Source of the DNA: Butyricimonas virosa
Lineage (GTDB): Bacteria > Bacteroidota > Bacteroidia > Bacteroidales > Marinifilaceae
DNA length: 64,000 nt
NCBI RefSeq assembly: GCF_025148635.1
Contig: NZ_CP102269.1
Location: 2,046,001-2,110,000, forward strand
Direction of reading: 5' to 3'
Shown here: piece by piece, positions 1 to 10,566 of the stretch
Layout of the letters: every line of letters begins with the position of its first letter
How positions within the stretch are numbered: the stretch's first letter is position 1
The notes under the pieces: generated by a model
Databases searched by the model: none
What the model saw: only the letters and a program-made list of their open reading frames with translations
Told to the model about the DNA's origin: nothing
Translations under genes and position numbers: made by a program

Positions 1-339
1 AACGACACGACTCACTCTAGAAGAACCGTCTTCTCTTACCTTCGTCGCAAAGAAGTTGTTGCTGAAATGTTCGGTGACGTTGCACAGAAAATTGCTAATC
101 GCCCGGGAGGATATACCCGTATTTTGAAATTGGGTAACCGTTTAGGGGATAACGCTGAAATGTGTATGATTGAGTTGGTGGATTATAACACGACTTATAC
201 TGAAGTGAAGAAAGAAGAGGCTAAGAAAACTACTCGTCGTAGAAGACCTTCTGCTAAGAAAGAGGCTGCTCCTGCTGCTACCGAGGAAACTCCGGTGGCT
301 GAGGCTCCAGCTACGGAAGAAACTCCGAAAGCTGAATAA
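1..339 (+). CDS. rplQ: 50S ribosomal protein L17, C-terminal part (cut by window start)
   Basis: The frame is open from base 1 and begins inside the protein ([18 protein letters not shown]), which matches the conserved core of bacterial L17, a large-subunit protein lining the peptide exit region. The visible 112 residues end in an alanine/glutamate/lysine-rich tail (about the last 45 residues, with repeated EAP and EETP units) that is longer than the E. coli protein and typical of Bacteroidetes L17. L17 is normally the last gene of the alpha ribosomal operon, which fits the strong terminator directly behind it. The first ATG in this frame (base 67) is internal and not a start. Confidence 0.95.
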   Translation, partial: NDTTHSRRTVFSYLRRKEVVAEMFGDVAQKIANRPGGYTRILKLGNRLGDNAEMCMIELVDYNTTYTEVKKEEAKKTTRRRRPSAKKEAAPAATEETPVAEAPATEETPKAE

Positions 340-358
340 AGTATTATTCTAGATAAAA

Positions 359-396
359 AATGACCCCGGGCAATGCGTCCGGGGTTATTTTTTAGG
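359..396 (+). terminator. Rho-independent terminator after rplQ
   Basis: A GC-rich stem (ACCCCGG pairing with CCGGGGT) with a short loop is followed by a run of T. It ends the ribosomal protein operon. Confidence 0.85.
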
Positions 397-417
397 GGAA
401 CGATTGTTTGGCTGTAG

Positions 418-516
418 GGAGAAAATTATTCGTCGAAAGCGATAGAAAAACATTTTGCCCGGCTCAAAGCTAACGGAATACTCCGCAGAATCGGGCCGGA
501 CAAAGGTGGACGTTAG
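418..516 (+). pseudogene. Remnant of the C-terminus of an AlbA_2/RecG-like ATP-binding regulator
   Basis: A 32-codon open stretch reads ENYSSKAIEKHFARLKANG then ILRRIGPDKGGR and stop. This matches the C-terminal winged-helix end of the Bacteroidetes 'putative DNA-binding/ATP-binding (RecG-related)' family, in which the motif LKxxGxLxRxGxxKGGxW is almost invariant. There is an in-frame stop just upstream (bases 415-417) and no start, so only the last helix-turn-helix survives. It lies between the rplQ terminator and the next gene. Identification rests on this short motif only. Confidence 0.5.
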
Positions 517-526
517 GAAATGATAA

Positions 527-3007
527 TTAAAACTCTTCTTCCATTATGTTCATCTCTTCCGAAGGGCGCTGTTGTTTTTGCTTGGAAGCTTTCATGTTTC
601 CGAAGTTATAGCTTAGCGTGAAACGGAAAACCCCGCCTTTTCTCCAACTATCACTATCTTGTTTAAATCCGTTACCGGAAGTGATGCTGTGCCAACTACG
701 GGAATTCAAAATGTCCTGCACGCTTATACTAAGGTTTATTTTCCGGTCAAAGAAAAACTTCCGGGCTCCCAGATCTAAGCGGTAACTTGCCTCCCGGTGG
801 CCTTGGGCAATAATCTGTTTGGAGTTGTAGCTTCCGGTAGCCTGTAACGAGATGGCGTACGGTAGCATGGCATTGGCAATGATTTTACCTGTCCAGGAGA
901 AGTTATCGTCCCGTTCTCCCGTAACTGGGGTGTCTGCACCTGCCGGGAGGTAAGAAAAGCCTTCCAGTTCGTTATAATAGAAATTCAGGGTTGTTGTAAA
1001 GTCTAGGAATTTCAGTAGTTTGTTTTTTGCCACGATTTCGGCTCCGGCAGAAGAAGATTGTGTAATGTTAGCTGACGTGCTTTTCATGACATCTCCTTCC
1101 CGGTAACGAATACGTTGGATCACGTCGTCCGTGTTCCGGTAGTAGGTGGAGACGGATAGCGTGTGTTTTTCCCAAGTCTTGATATAATTCAACTCGAAGG
1201 AATTGGAATATTCCGGGGAAAGGTAAGGATTACCGAACGAGATATTAAGGGAATCGGTCATGTTCATGAATGGGTTCAATTGCCAGCCTCTGGGACGTGA
1301 AATTCGTCGGGTGTAGTTGACCTGTATTTCATGATTTTTCGGGAGACTGTACGATAGAAACAAACTAGGGAATAAACTGAAATAGTCATCTTTATATGGA
1401 ACGGCCGTGGCCTCGGTTTCCCCGTATCCCAGTGATTTGGTCTCCGTGTCCGTGTATTCTCCCCGTAAGCCTAGTTGCAGCCCGAAGTTATTCACTTTCG
1501 TGGAGAACGTGGCGTATAAAGCTTGGATATTTCGGTCATAGGAATATTTGTTATACAACAATTCATCAAAGACGGCTGTTGTTTCCGTTTCACCGGAATA
1601 GGTTTCCACGGGACTTTTCTGGCTGCTAAGCGTACCTTTGTAACCTGCCTCCAACTTACTTTCTTCTGTGAATTGGTTCACGTAGTCTGCTTGAAATTCC
1701 CAGCTTTGTGAACGGTTGTCACTTTCCTGTTTTTGCCAAGAAGAGGTTTCTTTATTTTCTGGGTAGAGGGAATGTTGTTTGTATGTACTGGTCCCGTCAG
1801 AAACCCATAAATCCCACGAGGCACGAGCCACGAGATTACTGCTTTCGCTGAATTCATGTTTGTAGTCGAGGTTGATGTTACCCCCTTTGGAGGAGTTGTC
1901 CGAATCGCTGATACGTTCGCTACTGGTGAACGAGCCAGGAACATCGCTTTCGTAACGAATGGTGTTATTGGAATTCCGGTTCCCGAAATGTCCGAATCCT
2001 TCAATTCCGATAAGGTCGGTCTGGGTGAGGTGTAGCGTTAGACCAGCCCGGGGGAAGAGTGAACCGCCATCCCGATTGTTCCAGCCTTTCTGATTCAAGT
2101 AGGAGACGGGATTACCTTGGTCATCCAGATTAATACGATCTGTATTATCTTTACCTTCCGATTTCCTTTGGCGGTACCCGACGTTAAGGTAGGATTCAAT
2201 CTTACCACTACTATAATTGATACTACCGCTGGCATTGTACCCGCCTAGAATATCGGCCCCGACTTGTAAACTACCGTAATATCCGGCTTTCCGGTTTTTC
2301 TTTAAAATAATGTTGATGATTCCGGAAGTCCCTTCCGGGCTGAATTTGGCCGAGGGGTTCGTGATCAATTCTATGCGCTCAATGCTCTCAGCAGGAATTT
2401 GTTCCAGTATCTGGGCTTGGTTATCTGCGGACAGGCCTGATGCCTTGCCATTAATCCAGATCGTTACACTTGAGTTTCCCCGTAAAGAGATTTCACCCTC
2501 GTTGTCTACCTCCACCGAGGGGATATTTTCAAGTAGCTCGCTGGCTGATCCCCCGGCTTGGGAAATATTGGATTCCACGTCGAAGACTTTTTTGTCGATT
2601 TCGAATCTCATTTGAGCTCGTTGGCCAACAACTTTTATCTCGTCAATCACTTGACTGTCTTCTTCTAAAAGGATGTTTTTCACGTTTACGTTTCTCGCTG
2701 TCGGTGAGATCATGAATTCTTTTTCCACGGATTTGTAACCAATAAACGAGGCGGTGAGCGTGTAAGTCCCGTTCTTCACTCGGTTGATACGGAAAACTCC
2801 GGTTGAATCACTGACTGTTCCGGTTAACGGGGTTTGAGTTCCCGTGGTCCGGATACTCACATTGACAAACTCTAAGGGTTTCTTCGTTTTAGCATCTATA
2901 ATTCGTCCTCTGACACTTCCCGTTTGGGCAAAGGTAGATAGGGCAAATAACGTGAAGAAGATAGCTAAAACAGCTTCTTTTACTTTACTCATATACATTT
3001 TATACAC
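527..3007 (-). CDS. TonB-dependent receptor, outer-membrane beta-barrel family
   Basis: 826 residues, or 821 if translation begins at the Met at base 2992 (MSKVKEAVLAIFF), which gives a cleaner signal peptide ending ...STFAQ. The order is signal peptide, a carboxypeptidase-regulatory-like domain (about residues 30-115, starting GSVRGRIIDAKTKKPLEFVN), a plug domain (about 130-240, LLENIPSVEVDNEG and ITNPSAKFSPEG), then a long barrel of alternating aromatic strands (OMP_b-brl_3 type). Proteins of this sort sit in the outer membrane and import or bind a ligand using TonB energy. The substrate cannot be told. The gene stands alone, divergent from eno, with no SusD-like partner, so it is not a classical SusCD pair. 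The C-terminus is acidic (NIMEEEF) and does not end in the usual aromatic residue of a last strand, a feature shared by several members of this family. Confidence 0.85.
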   Translation of the reverse strand: MYKMYMSKVKEAVLAIFFTLFALSTFAQTGSVRGRIIDAKTKKPLEFVNVSIRTTGTQTPLTGTVSDSTGVFRINRVKNGTYTLTASFIGYKSVEKEFMISPTARNVNVKNILLEEDSQVIDEIKVVGQRAQMRFEIDKKVFDVESNISQAGGSASELLENIPSVEVDNEGEISLRGNSSVTIWINGKASGLSADNQAQILEQIPAESIERIELITNPSAKFSPEGTSGIINIILKKNRKAGYYGSLQVGADILGGYNASGSINYSSGKIESYLNVGYRQRKSEGKDNTDRINLDDQGNPVSYLNQKGWNNRDGGSLFPRAGLTLHLTQTDLIGIEGFGHFGNRNSNNTIRYESDVPGSFTSSERISDSDNSSKGGNINLDYKHEFSESSNLVARASWDLWVSDGTSTYKQHSLYPENKETSSWQKQESDNRSQSWEFQADYVNQFTEESKLEAGYKGTLSSQKSPVETYSGETETTAVFDELLYNKYSYDRNIQALYATFSTKVNNFGLQLGLRGEYTDTETKSLGYGETEATAVPYKDDYFSLFPSLFLSYSLPKNHEIQVNYTRRISRPRGWQLNPFMNMTDSLNISFGNPYLSPEYSNSFELNYIKTWEKHTLSVSTYYRNTDDVIQRIRYREGDVMKSTSANITQSSSAGAEIVAKNKLLKFLDFTTTLNFYYNELEGFSYLPAGADTPVTGERDDNFSWTGKIIANAMLPYAISLQATGSYNSKQIIAQGHREASYRLDLGARKFFFDRKINLSISVQDILNSRSWHSITSGNGFKQDSDSWRKGGVFRFTLSYNFGNMKASKQKQQRPSEEMNIMEEEF

Positions 3008-3172
3008 AATTGAACATTCCGTCGAAGAATGAATTGTTTTTAATTACAAACCAAATCTTCGCACTATTAAGACAAATCTTTCTAGGAAAAGTTTATTGCG
3101 GGGTCAAAGTTTATGACAAGGAACTTTATAAACCAAATCATGTGACTTTTTCAATTGTTTTACGTATCTTAG

Positions 3173-4495
<1,323 letters not shown>

Positions 4496-4516
4496 TTGAA
4501 ATTTATTTTATAGGGA

Positions 4517-4560
4517 AAAAGACTCTTATGACAATTGTTATAGGAGTCTTTTCTTTTTTT
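4517..4560 (+). terminator. Terminator after eno
   Basis: AAAAGACTC pairs with GAGTCTTTT across an A/T-rich inner stem, followed by a T run. Confidence 0.8.
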
Positions 4561-4622
4561 GGCAGGATAACATACCTAATTTTATAGTATATTTGTAATC
4601 CTAAAATCTTAAAAACAAATTT

Positions 4623-5276
4623 ATGAAAAAGTATGTAGCTGAAATGATTGGTACTATGGTACTCGTGCTTATGGGATGCGGTAGTGCTGTTATTGCCGGA
4701 GCAGAAATCGGTTTTTTGGGGATTGCTTTCGCTTTCGGTTTGTCTGTGGTAGCAATGGCATATGCTATTGGTGGTATTTCTGGATGTCATATTAATCCGG
4801 CCATTACATTAGGTGTTTTCTTGACGGGGCGAATGAGTGGAAAGGATGCTGGGATGTATATGTTATTTCAAGTCATTGGTGCTTTTATTGGTTCGGCGAT
4901 TCTTTACGTGATTTCTTCCGGGATGGGGTTGGAAGGAACGGGAGCAAATATGTACGGGGAAGGAAATATGGTTCCGGCTTTTGTGGCGGAGTTGGTGTTT
5001 ACCTTTATCTTTATCCTTGTTGTTCTGGGATCCACGAGTGCTAACGCTCCTGCCGGATTTGCCGGATTGGCGATTGGTCTATCTTTAGTTTTGATCCATA
5101 TTGTATGTATTCCTGTAACGGGAACTTCTGTTAATCCGGCTCGAAGTATTGCTCCTGCTATTTTTGAAGGTGGTAATGCTTTGAGTCAGTTATGGTTGTT
5201 CATTATCGCTCCATTTTTAGGTGCTATCCTTGCTGCCGGAGTCTGGAAATATTTCGAATGTCAGAAATGTAAATAA
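4623..5276 (+). CDS. aqpZ: Aquaporin Z (water channel)
   Basis: 217 residues with six membrane segments and the two half-helix motifs NPA (residues 58-60, in CHINPAITLG) and NPAR (171-174, in TSVNPARSIAP). The selectivity-filter residues typical of water-specific AqpZ are visible: Phe38 in the second helix, His159 in the fifth, and Arg174 after the second NPA. A narrow, water-selective inner-membrane channel is therefore more likely than a glycerol facilitator. A TATATTTG box at 4588-4595 is a good -7 element about 28 bp before the start, though the -33 partner is weak. The gene is monocistronic between two terminators. Confidence 0.93.
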   Translation: MKKYVAEMIGTMVLVLMGCGSAVIAGAEIGFLGIAFAFGLSVVAMAYAIGGISGCHINPAITLGVFLTGRMSGKDAGMYMLFQVIGAFIGSAILYVISSGMGLEGTGANMYGEGNMVPAFVAELVFTFIFILVVLGSTSANAPAGFAGLAIGLSLVLIHIVCIPVTGTSVNPARSIAPAIFEGGNALSQLWLFIIAPFLGAILAAGVWKYFECQKCK

Positions 5277-5288
5277 ATAGATATGAAG

Positions 5289-5317
5289 ATGGGGATTTGG
5301 TTGAGTCCCCATTTTTA
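5289..5317 (+). terminator. Terminator after aqpZ
   Basis: ATGGGGA pairs with TCCCCAT around a 10-base loop, followed by TTTT. It lies between the convergent aqpZ and rsmI. Confidence 0.75.
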
Positions 5318-6010
5318 TTCTGATTCTTCCTCTTCTTTTTTGGGTTTACCTTCCACGATCATGACGATTTCTCCTTTTACCCCGTTTTCGGTAAAATGAT
5401 CAATTAGTTCTTTCAACGTACCTCGCTGGAAGTCTTCGAAAAGTTTACTGATCTCGCGAGCTACACAAGCATGTCGGTTTTCTCCGAAAAATTCAGCCAT
5501 CTGTTCGAGGGCCTTTACCAGTCGGAATGGTGATTCGTAGAATATCATTGTACGTTCCTCTTCAGCAAGAGCTATAAGTTTTTTTTGACGACCTTTCTTT
5601 TGTGGCAGGAATCCTTCAAAACAAAAACGATCGCAGGGTAGACCGGAATTGACGAGTGCGGGAACAAATGCCGTGGCTCCAGGCAGACATTCTGTTTCTA
5701 TTCCTTGCTCAATACAGGTACGTACAAGTAGAAATCCCGGGTCGGAGATTCCTGGTGTCCCGGCATCACTGATTAAGGCTATGTCTTCACCTCGTGCAAT
5801 ACGCTCGGCGATACGACTTACTTGCTGGTGTTCGTTGAATTTATGATGTGAGAGCAGGGGGGTGTTGATCTCGTAATGTTTTAATAGTTTTGCGGAGGTA
5901 CGGGTGTCTTCGGCAAGTACAAGAGGTACTTCTTTTAGTATACGAAGAGCTCTCAGCGTGATGTCTTCAAGATTGCCAACTGGAGTTGGGATCAGATATA
6001 ATTTAGCCAT
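5315..6010 (-). CDS. rsmI: 16S rRNA (cytidine-1402-2'-O)-methyltransferase RsmI
   Basis: 231 residues. It methylates the 2'-O of C1402 in the 16S decoding centre using SAM. The tetrapyrrole-methylase fold is shown by the N-terminal YLIPTPVGNLEDITLRAL, LAEDTRTSAKLLKHY, the glycine-rich SDAGTPGISDPGF and the CLPGATAFVPALVNSGLP loop. It is shorter than E. coli RsmI (286 aa), lacking the C-terminal extension, as is usual in Bacteroidetes. The C-terminus is a lysine/glutamate tail. A TACCTTTG -7 box lies at 6046-6053 on the minus strand. Confidence 0.94.
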   Translation of the reverse strand: MAKLYLIPTPVGNLEDITLRALRILKEVPLVLAEDTRTSAKLLKHYEINTPLLSHHKFNEHQQVSRIAERIARGEDIALISDAGTPGISDPGFLLVRTCIEQGIETECLPGATAFVPALVNSGLPCDRFCFEGFLPQKKGRQKKLIALAEEERTMIFYESPFRLVKALEQMAEFFGENRHACVAREISKLFEDFQRGTLKELIDHFTENGVKGEIVMIVEGKPKKEEEESE

Positions 6011-6232
6011 AATAGTTGAAAATTGATTTCAATGGTTTACGGAGGCAAAGGTAAGGAATTAATTTCATTGTGTACTGCTTAAGTATGTTTTATGCGGCAT
6101 GAGTTTGTCTAGGGCAGGCTAGAGAGGGTATTTTGTTAATATAGAATTATTTTGTATAATATTAATTTACAGTAATTTGATGGCGTATTTTGGGTTAAAC
6201 AATCAGTAATGTAAAAAAAAAATCACGTTTTC

Positions 6233-6263
6233 TTTGGTAGGAATGAAATTTGCCGTATATTTG
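6233..6263 (+). promoter_or_regulatory. Bacteroidetes promoter for the tRNA-Glu/rpsT unit
   Basis: TTTG (6233-6236), 19 bp, then TATATTTG (6256-6263). This is a perfect match to the Bacteroidetes housekeeping consensus and lies 20 bp before the first tRNA. Confidence 0.8.
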
Positions 6264-6283
6264 CAACCGCTAAAGCAAAAGAT

Positions 6284-6355
6284 GGTCCGTTCGTCTAGGG
6301 GCTAGGACGCAAGATTCTCATTCTTGTAACACGGGTTCGATTCCCGTACGGACTA
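6284..6355 (+). tRNA. tRNA-Glu (anticodon CTC)
   Basis: A 72-base cloverleaf. The acceptor GGTCCGT pairs with ACGGACT, and the T arm is CGGG TTCGATT CCCG. The anticodon stem CAAGA/TCTTG encloses loop TTCTCAT, giving anticodon CTC for GAG codons. It differs from the two copies downstream at the wobble base and by compensated T-stem changes. CCA is not encoded. Confidence 0.95.
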
Positions 6356-6384
6356 CTAGAGCAAAGAGCAAAATATTTAACGAT

Positions 6385-6456
6385 GGTCCGTTCGTCTAGG
6401 GGTTAGGACGCAAGATTTTCATTCTTGTAACACGAGTTCGATTCTCGTACGGACTA
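6385..6456 (+). tRNA. tRNA-Glu (anticodon TTC), copy 1
   Basis: Same cloverleaf as the preceding gene but with loop TTTTCAT (anticodon TTC, GAA/GAG codons) and T stem CGAG/CTCG. CCA is not encoded. It lies 29 bp behind the CTC gene in the same transcript. Confidence 0.95.
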
Positions 6457-6478
6457 CCGAGATTTTAGTGGGTTTTAT

Positions 6479-6550
6479 GGTCCGTTCGTCTAGGGGTTAG
6501 GACGCAAGATTTTCATTCTTGTAACACGAGTTCGATTCTCGTACGGACTA
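6479..6550 (+). tRNA. tRNA-Glu (anticodon TTC), copy 2
   Basis: Identical over all 72 bases to the previous tRNA-Glu(TTC). It lies 28 bp ahead of rpsT, so the tRNAs and the ribosomal protein gene probably share one primary transcript. Confidence 0.95.
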
Positions 6551-6578
6551 CAAAGTTGAATTAAATTAATTTGTAGAG

Positions 6579-6830
6579 ATGGCAAATCATCAATCATCAG
6601 AAAAAAGAATAAGGCAGACTGAGAAAAGAAGATTACACAATCGTTATTACGCAAAGACTGCTAGAAATGCCGTTAGAAAGCTACGTGCAATGACCGAAAA
6701 GGAGACTGCAGCAGACTTGTTGCCGAAAGTTTCGGCTATGTTGGATAAATTAGCAAAAAAACATATTATCCACAAGAATAAAGCAGCTAACTTGAAGTCT
6801 AGTTTAGCTTTACATGTGAATAAACTGTAA
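6579..6830 (+). CDS. rpsT: 30S ribosomal protein S20
   Basis: 83 residues, strongly basic, with the S20 signature [18 protein letters not shown] at the N-terminus and [13 protein letters not shown] near the end. It binds the 5' and 3' minor domains of 16S rRNA. It follows the tRNA-Glu array by 28 bp without its own promoter, and a strong terminator follows. Confidence 0.97.
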   Translation: MANHQSSEKRIRQTEKRRLHNRYYAKTARNAVRKLRAMTEKETAADLLPKVSAMLDKLAKKHIIHKNKAANLKSSLALHVNKL

Positions 6831-6850
6831 TTTTACTATCTTAAGATATT

Positions 6851-6886
6851 GAGGTAACAAACAATTTGTTTGTTACCTCTATTTCT
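6851..6886 (+). terminator. Terminator after rpsT
   Basis: A perfect 12-bp stem, GAGGTAACAAAC with GTTTGTTACCTC, and a short AT loop. The trailing T run is weak. A second hairpin (ATCTTGAGAA/TTCTCGAGAT, 6899-6923) followed by seven T lies directly behind and may be the effective stop. Confidence 0.75.
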
Positions 6887-6972
6887 ATGTGTCGATTGAT
6901 CTTGAGAAATTACTTCTCGAGATTTTTTTATTGCAAAAAAATAGCTACATTGCCAGTTGTAAAGAAAAAGTT

Positions 6973-7668
6973 ATGACTGGAAATTATATCCCGATTTCCT
7001 CGTGGGCGGAAGATGATAAGCCCCGGGAAAAGATGTTGTCGAAAGGTGTTACCGCACTTTCGACAAACGAGTTACTCGCAATCTTAATCCGTTCGGGGAG
7101 TGGAGGGGAATCAGCCTTGGATTTGTCTCGCCGGATTTTGACGGATGCTAGTAATGATTTGAATACGCTGGCTCGTCTTTCTGTATCGGATTTTATGAAT
7201 CGCTATAAAGGAGTTGGAATGGCGAAAGCGGCTTCGATTATTGCTGCCATGGAATTGGGGCGCCGCCGGGCATTGTCGACGGCAAGGGAGGAACCGGCGT
7301 TGACAACCAGCAGGGATTTGTACGATTATCTCCAGCCGTTAATCGGTGATCTGGATCATGAAGAATTTTGGGTCGTAACTTTATCAAGCGCTTGCCGAAT
7401 GAAGTCATGCGATCGCTTGTTTTCAGGAGGAATAGAGAGTACTATCATTGATATTCGTATGATATTCCGGAAGGTGCTGGAATCAAAAGCTTGTTCCATT
7501 GTGATAGCTCATAATCATCCCAGTGGTAATGATCGTCCGAGTTCCCATGATATTACTTTGACCAAGAAGGTACAGGAGGCTGGGCGTGTATTAGACATCA
7601 CATTGCTGGATCACATTGTCGTTTGCCCTAATCGGTATTATAGTTTTGCGGATAATGGGATGCTTTAA
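6973..7668 (+). CDS. radC: RadC-family JAB-domain protein
   Basis: 231 residues from the ATG at 6973 (MTGNYIPISSWAEDDKPREKML), which is the family's normal N-terminus. An upstream GTG at 6889 would add 28 residues that overlap the terminator hairpins and is unlikely. An N-terminal helix-hairpin-helix region (RYKGVGMAKAASIIAAMELGRR, about 70-90) is followed by a JAB1/MPN metalloprotease-like domain whose zinc motif HNHPSGNDRPSSHD (about 180-195) is complete. The DNA-repair role long assigned to RadC is not supported experimentally. A metal-dependent hydrolase is all the motif shows. Confidence 0.9.
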   Translation: MTGNYIPISSWAEDDKPREKMLSKGVTALSTNELLAILIRSGSGGESALDLSRRILTDASNDLNTLARLSVSDFMNRYKGVGMAKAASIIAAMELGRRRALSTAREEPALTTSRDLYDYLQPLIGDLDHEEFWVVTLSSACRMKSCDRLFSGGIESTIIDIRMIFRKVLESKACSIVIAHNHPSGNDRPSSHDITLTKKVQEAGRVLDITLLDHIVVCPNRYYSFADNGML

Positions 7669-7688
7669 TCCCATTAAATGCTGAAAAG

Positions 7689-7720
7689 TTGAATCGGAAG
7701 AATATCTTTTACTATCTTTG
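7689..7720 (+). promoter_or_regulatory. Bacteroidetes promoter for grpE-dnaJ
   Basis: TTG (7689-7691), 21 bp, TATCTTTG (7713-7720). It lies 123 bp before the grpE start. The resulting leader holds a long imperfect inverted repeat (TGTCACATTGGCA ... TGTCAATGTGGCA, about 7734-7775). Confidence 0.75.
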
Positions 7721-7843
7721 TGGCAGCTATTTGTGTCACATTGGCATTCGTAATGCTTGTCAATGTGGCATATTGACGGTTGGCAGGGATTTTGCTTTGA
7801 AAGAATAGCTTAAAATGTTTATTCATAAAAAAATATATACAAT

Positions 7844-8437
7844 ATGGCAGAAGAGAAGAGATCAACTCAGGAGAACGAGTTCGAAGAGTCACAGACGAAC
7901 GATACGGAAAAGGAAGAGGTGAATTCAGAAAAACATCAGGGAGAAACTCACAAAAAGAAAGAAGACAAGTCTTGTCGAAAAGAGGACAAGCAATTGGAAG
8001 AGTTAGGACAGAAACTGATCGAGATGAATGATAAATACTTACGTCTGTCGGCGGAGTTCGATAATTATCGGAAACGTACCTTAAAGGAAAAAATGGAATT
8101 AACCAAGAGTGCCGGGGAACAATTGTTAAGTAATATTTTGCCCGTGGTGGATAACTTCGAACGAGCCTTGAAGAGTATGAGTACGGCGAAGGATGTGGCA
8201 GCTCTAAAAGAAGGGGTGGATTTGATCTATGCTAATTTTAAGTCTTTTCTGACACAGAATGGCGTGAAAGAAATCGAAACTGAAAATGCTGATTTTAACA
8301 CAGATATTCACGAGGCGGTAACGACAATCCCGGCTCCGGCTCCGGAGTTAAAGGGTAAAGTGTTGGATTGTATTGAGAAGGGATATTACTTGAATGACAA
8401 GGTAATGCGTTTTGCAAAAGTGGTTGTTGGTGAATAA
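7844..8437 (+). CDS. grpE: Nucleotide exchange factor GrpE
   Basis: 197 residues. It releases ADP from DnaK in the Hsp70 cycle. The first 60 residues are a highly charged, probably disordered and coiled-coil segment rich in E and K. The GrpE core follows: [18 protein letters not shown], then [16 protein letters not shown] and the C-terminal beta domain ending ...[12 protein letters not shown]. The beta-domain signature ([19 protein letters not shown]) is intact. It sits 11 bp ahead of dnaJ. DnaK itself is not in this window. Confidence 0.95.
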   Translation: MAEEKRSTQENEFEESQTNDTEKEEVNSEKHQGETHKKKEDKSCRKEDKQLEELGQKLIEMNDKYLRLSAEFDNYRKRTLKEKMELTKSAGEQLLSNILPVVDNFERALKSMSTAKDVAALKEGVDLIYANFKSFLTQNGVKEIETENADFNTDIHEAVTTIPAPAPELKGKVLDCIEKGYYLNDKVMRFAKVVVGE

Positions 8438-8448
8438 AATATAGTTGC

Positions 8449-9603
8449 GTGGTAATGGAAAAGAGAGATTATTATGAGGTGTTGGGGGTATCTAAAAGTG
8501 CTGATGCCACTGAGATCAAGAAAGCATATCGAAAACTGGCTTTAAAGTATCACCCGGATAAGAACCCGGGAGACAAAGAGGCCGAGGAGAAATTTAAAGA
8601 AGCCGCCGAAGCATACGATGTGCTGAGTAACGAAGAAAAGAAACGTCGTTATGATCAGTTCGGTCACGCCGGAGTAGGGGGAGCCGGACAAGGCGGTTTT
8701 GGTGGCGGCATGAGTATGGATGATATTTTCTCTCAATTTGGGGATATTTTCGGAAGTTTCGGTGGCTTTAGTGGTTTCGGAGGTTTTGGTGGTGGCCGTA
8801 GTGCCCGCCGGGTAAACCGGGGAACGAACTTGAGAGTGAAGGTGAAAATGCACCTTCAGGAAATTGCTACCGGAATTGAGAAGAAAATCAAGGTAAAGAA
8901 ATACGTGGCTTGTCAGCATTGTAACGGAACAGGAGCAAAGGATGGGAAATCCTATTCCACTTGTTCTACCTGTAAAGGATCGGGACAAGTGACCCGGGTA
9001 CAAAATACGATATTGGGAGCGATGCAAACCACTTCCACGTGTCCGACTTGCGAGGGCGAAGGAAAGATTATCAATGAAAAATGTACTTTCTGTAATGGAG
9101 AGGGCGTGTTGATGTCGGAAGAAGTGATTTCTATCAATATTCCGGCAGGAGTGGGTGAAGGGATGCAATTGTCTTTGAGTGGTAAAGGAAATGCGGCTCG
9201 TCGTGGTGGCGTGAATGGTGACTTGATCGTGTTGATAGAAGAAGAAGAGCATCCGGAGTTGGTAAGAGATGGGAATGATTTATTATACAACGTGTTTATC
9301 GGGTACCCGGAAGCCGTGTTAGGGGAAACGGTTGAGATTCCGACCATCGAAGGGAAAGTGAAAGTGAAGATTGAGGCAGGTACCCAGCCTGGTAAAATAT
9401 TGCGTTTGCGAGGAAAAGGATTGCCTGATGTGAACGGTTACGGTAAAGGGGATTTGTTGGCGAAGGTGAATGTGTGGATTCCTAAGAACCTGTCGAAGGA
9501 CGAGAGGAAACTCGTGGAAAAGATGAAAGAGGCTGAAGGCTTTAAGCCGGGAAGTGGTGACAAGAAAAGTATCTTTTCCAAGATGAAAGATTTTTTTGAT
9601 TAG
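8449..9603 (+). CDS. dnaJ: Chaperone DnaJ (Hsp40)
   Basis: 384 residues (382 if the second Met at 8455 is used, [12 protein letters not shown] being the usual start). It stimulates DnaK ATPase activity. The J domain holds the HPD tripeptide (YHPDKNPGD, about residue 36), followed by a Gly/Phe-rich linker (about 75-125), four zinc-binding CxxCxGxG repeats ([32 protein letters not shown], about 145-215) and the C-terminal substrate domains. A complete type-I DnaJ in one unit with grpE. Confidence 0.97.
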   Translation: MVMEKRDYYEVLGVSKSADATEIKKAYRKLALKYHPDKNPGDKEAEEKFKEAAEAYDVLSNEEKKRRYDQFGHAGVGGAGQGGFGGGMSMDDIFSQFGDIFGSFGGFSGFGGFGGGRSARRVNRGTNLRVKVKMHLQEIATGIEKKIKVKKYVACQHCNGTGAKDGKSYSTCSTCKGSGQVTRVQNTILGAMQTTSTCPTCEGEGKIINEKCTFCNGEGVLMSEEVISINIPAGVGEGMQLSLSGKGNAARRGGVNGDLIVLIEEEEHPELVRDGNDLLYNVFIGYPEAVLGETVEIPTIEGKVKVKIEAGTQPGKILRLRGKGLPDVNGYGKGDLLAKVNVWIPKNLSKDERKLVEKMKEAEGFKPGSGDKKSIFSKMKDFFD

Positions 9604-9615
9604 AAATAATAATAT

Positions 9616-10566
9616 ATGATTACACTGACACAATTAGAATATGTTGTTGCAGTCGATGAATTCCGGCATTTTGCAACAGCCGCCGACAAGTGTTTTGTGA
9701 CACAGCCGACACTGAGTATGCAAATTAAAAAGCTGGAAGATGATCTAGGTGTAATCATTTTCGATCGGAGCCGGCAACCGGTTGTTCCTACCGACATCGG
9801 TTACAAATTGATAGAGCAGGCAAGAACAGTGCTGGCCTCGGCTCAAAGAATAAAAGAGATTATTAATGAAGAGAAACAGGAGGTGGCGGGATCCCTAAAA
9901 ATAGGTATTATTCCCACGCTGGCTCCTTATTTATTACCGATATTCATCGGGGATTACATTCGTCGTTATCCCGGGGTACAGGTGGAAGTGGAAGAATTAA
10001 TTTCGGAAGAGATTATCCGACGATTGAAACATGACACGTTGGACGTGGGGGTGTTCGTGACACCTTATCATGACGATAAGATTGTTGAACAGCCCGTGTT
10101 TTACGAGGAGATGATGATCTACGCTCACCCTGATCATGAACTTTTGAAAAAGAAAGACATAGAAACACAAGATATTGCAACTCCCGAGCTATGGATGTTG
10201 GGAGACGGGCATTGTTTCCGAGATCAAGTAGTGAATTTATGCGAGATGCGAGGAACGCAACATAAGAATTTGCCTTTTGATTTTGAGAGTAATTCTTTAG
10301 AGACCTTGATGAAGATCGTGGATCGGGAAGGAGGATTTACCTTGATTCCTGAGTTAGCCACGTTGTATATGACGGAGGAAAAGAAAAAGCAAGTTCGTTC
10401 ATTCACGGTGTCTAAACCTTTGCGGGAGGTCAGTGTGATATATTCCCGTCATTTCACGAAACAGAAGTTGATTGATTTGCTTTGTGAAGATATACGCCAA
10501 GTGGTTCCCCCGGGAATGTTGAAGAAAGAGAGGGGAAAAATCGTTGAATGGAAAAAGATAAGATAA
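9616..10566 (+). CDS. oxyR: Peroxide-sensing LysR regulator OxyR
   Basis: 316 residues. The N-terminal winged helix-turn-helix ([34 protein letters not shown]) is followed by a LysR effector domain. The redox pair of E. coli OxyR (C199 and C208 in GHCxRDQxxxFC) is reproduced exactly: Cys200 and Cys209 in [13 protein letters not shown], with eight residues between. It should therefore form the H2O2-induced disulfide and activate peroxide-defence genes. It is 12 bp after dnaJ and overlaps gmhA by 19 bp, so it is probably cotranscribed with the heat-shock genes. No catalase or ahpC gene lies beside it here. Confidence 0.9.
   Translation: MITLTQLEYVVAVDEFRHFATAADKCFVTQPTLSMQIKKLEDDLGVIIFDRSRQPVVPTDIGYKLIEQARTVLASAQRIKEIINEEKQEVAGSLKIGIIPTLAPYLLPIFIGDYIRRYPGVQVEVEELISEEIIRRLKHDTLDVGVFVTPYHDDKIVEQPVFYEEMMIYAHPDHELLKKKDIETQDIATPELWMLGDGHCFRDQVVNLCEMRGTQHKNLPFDFESNSLETLMKIVDREGGFTLIPELATLYMTEEKKKQVRSFTVSKPLREVSVIYSRHFTKQKLIDLLCEDIRQVVPPGMLKKERGKIVEWKKIR

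Noticed and set aside
6889..6972. Longer RadC starting at GTG 6889
   Set aside because: The added codons lie in the rpsT terminator hairpins and do not match RadC relatives, whose N-terminus begins at the ATG at 6973.
8542..9252. 236-codon open frame opposite dnaJ
   Set aside because: Antisense shadow of a fully conserved gene; the composition (Ser/Thr/Phe/His-rich) is typical of reverse-frame artefacts.
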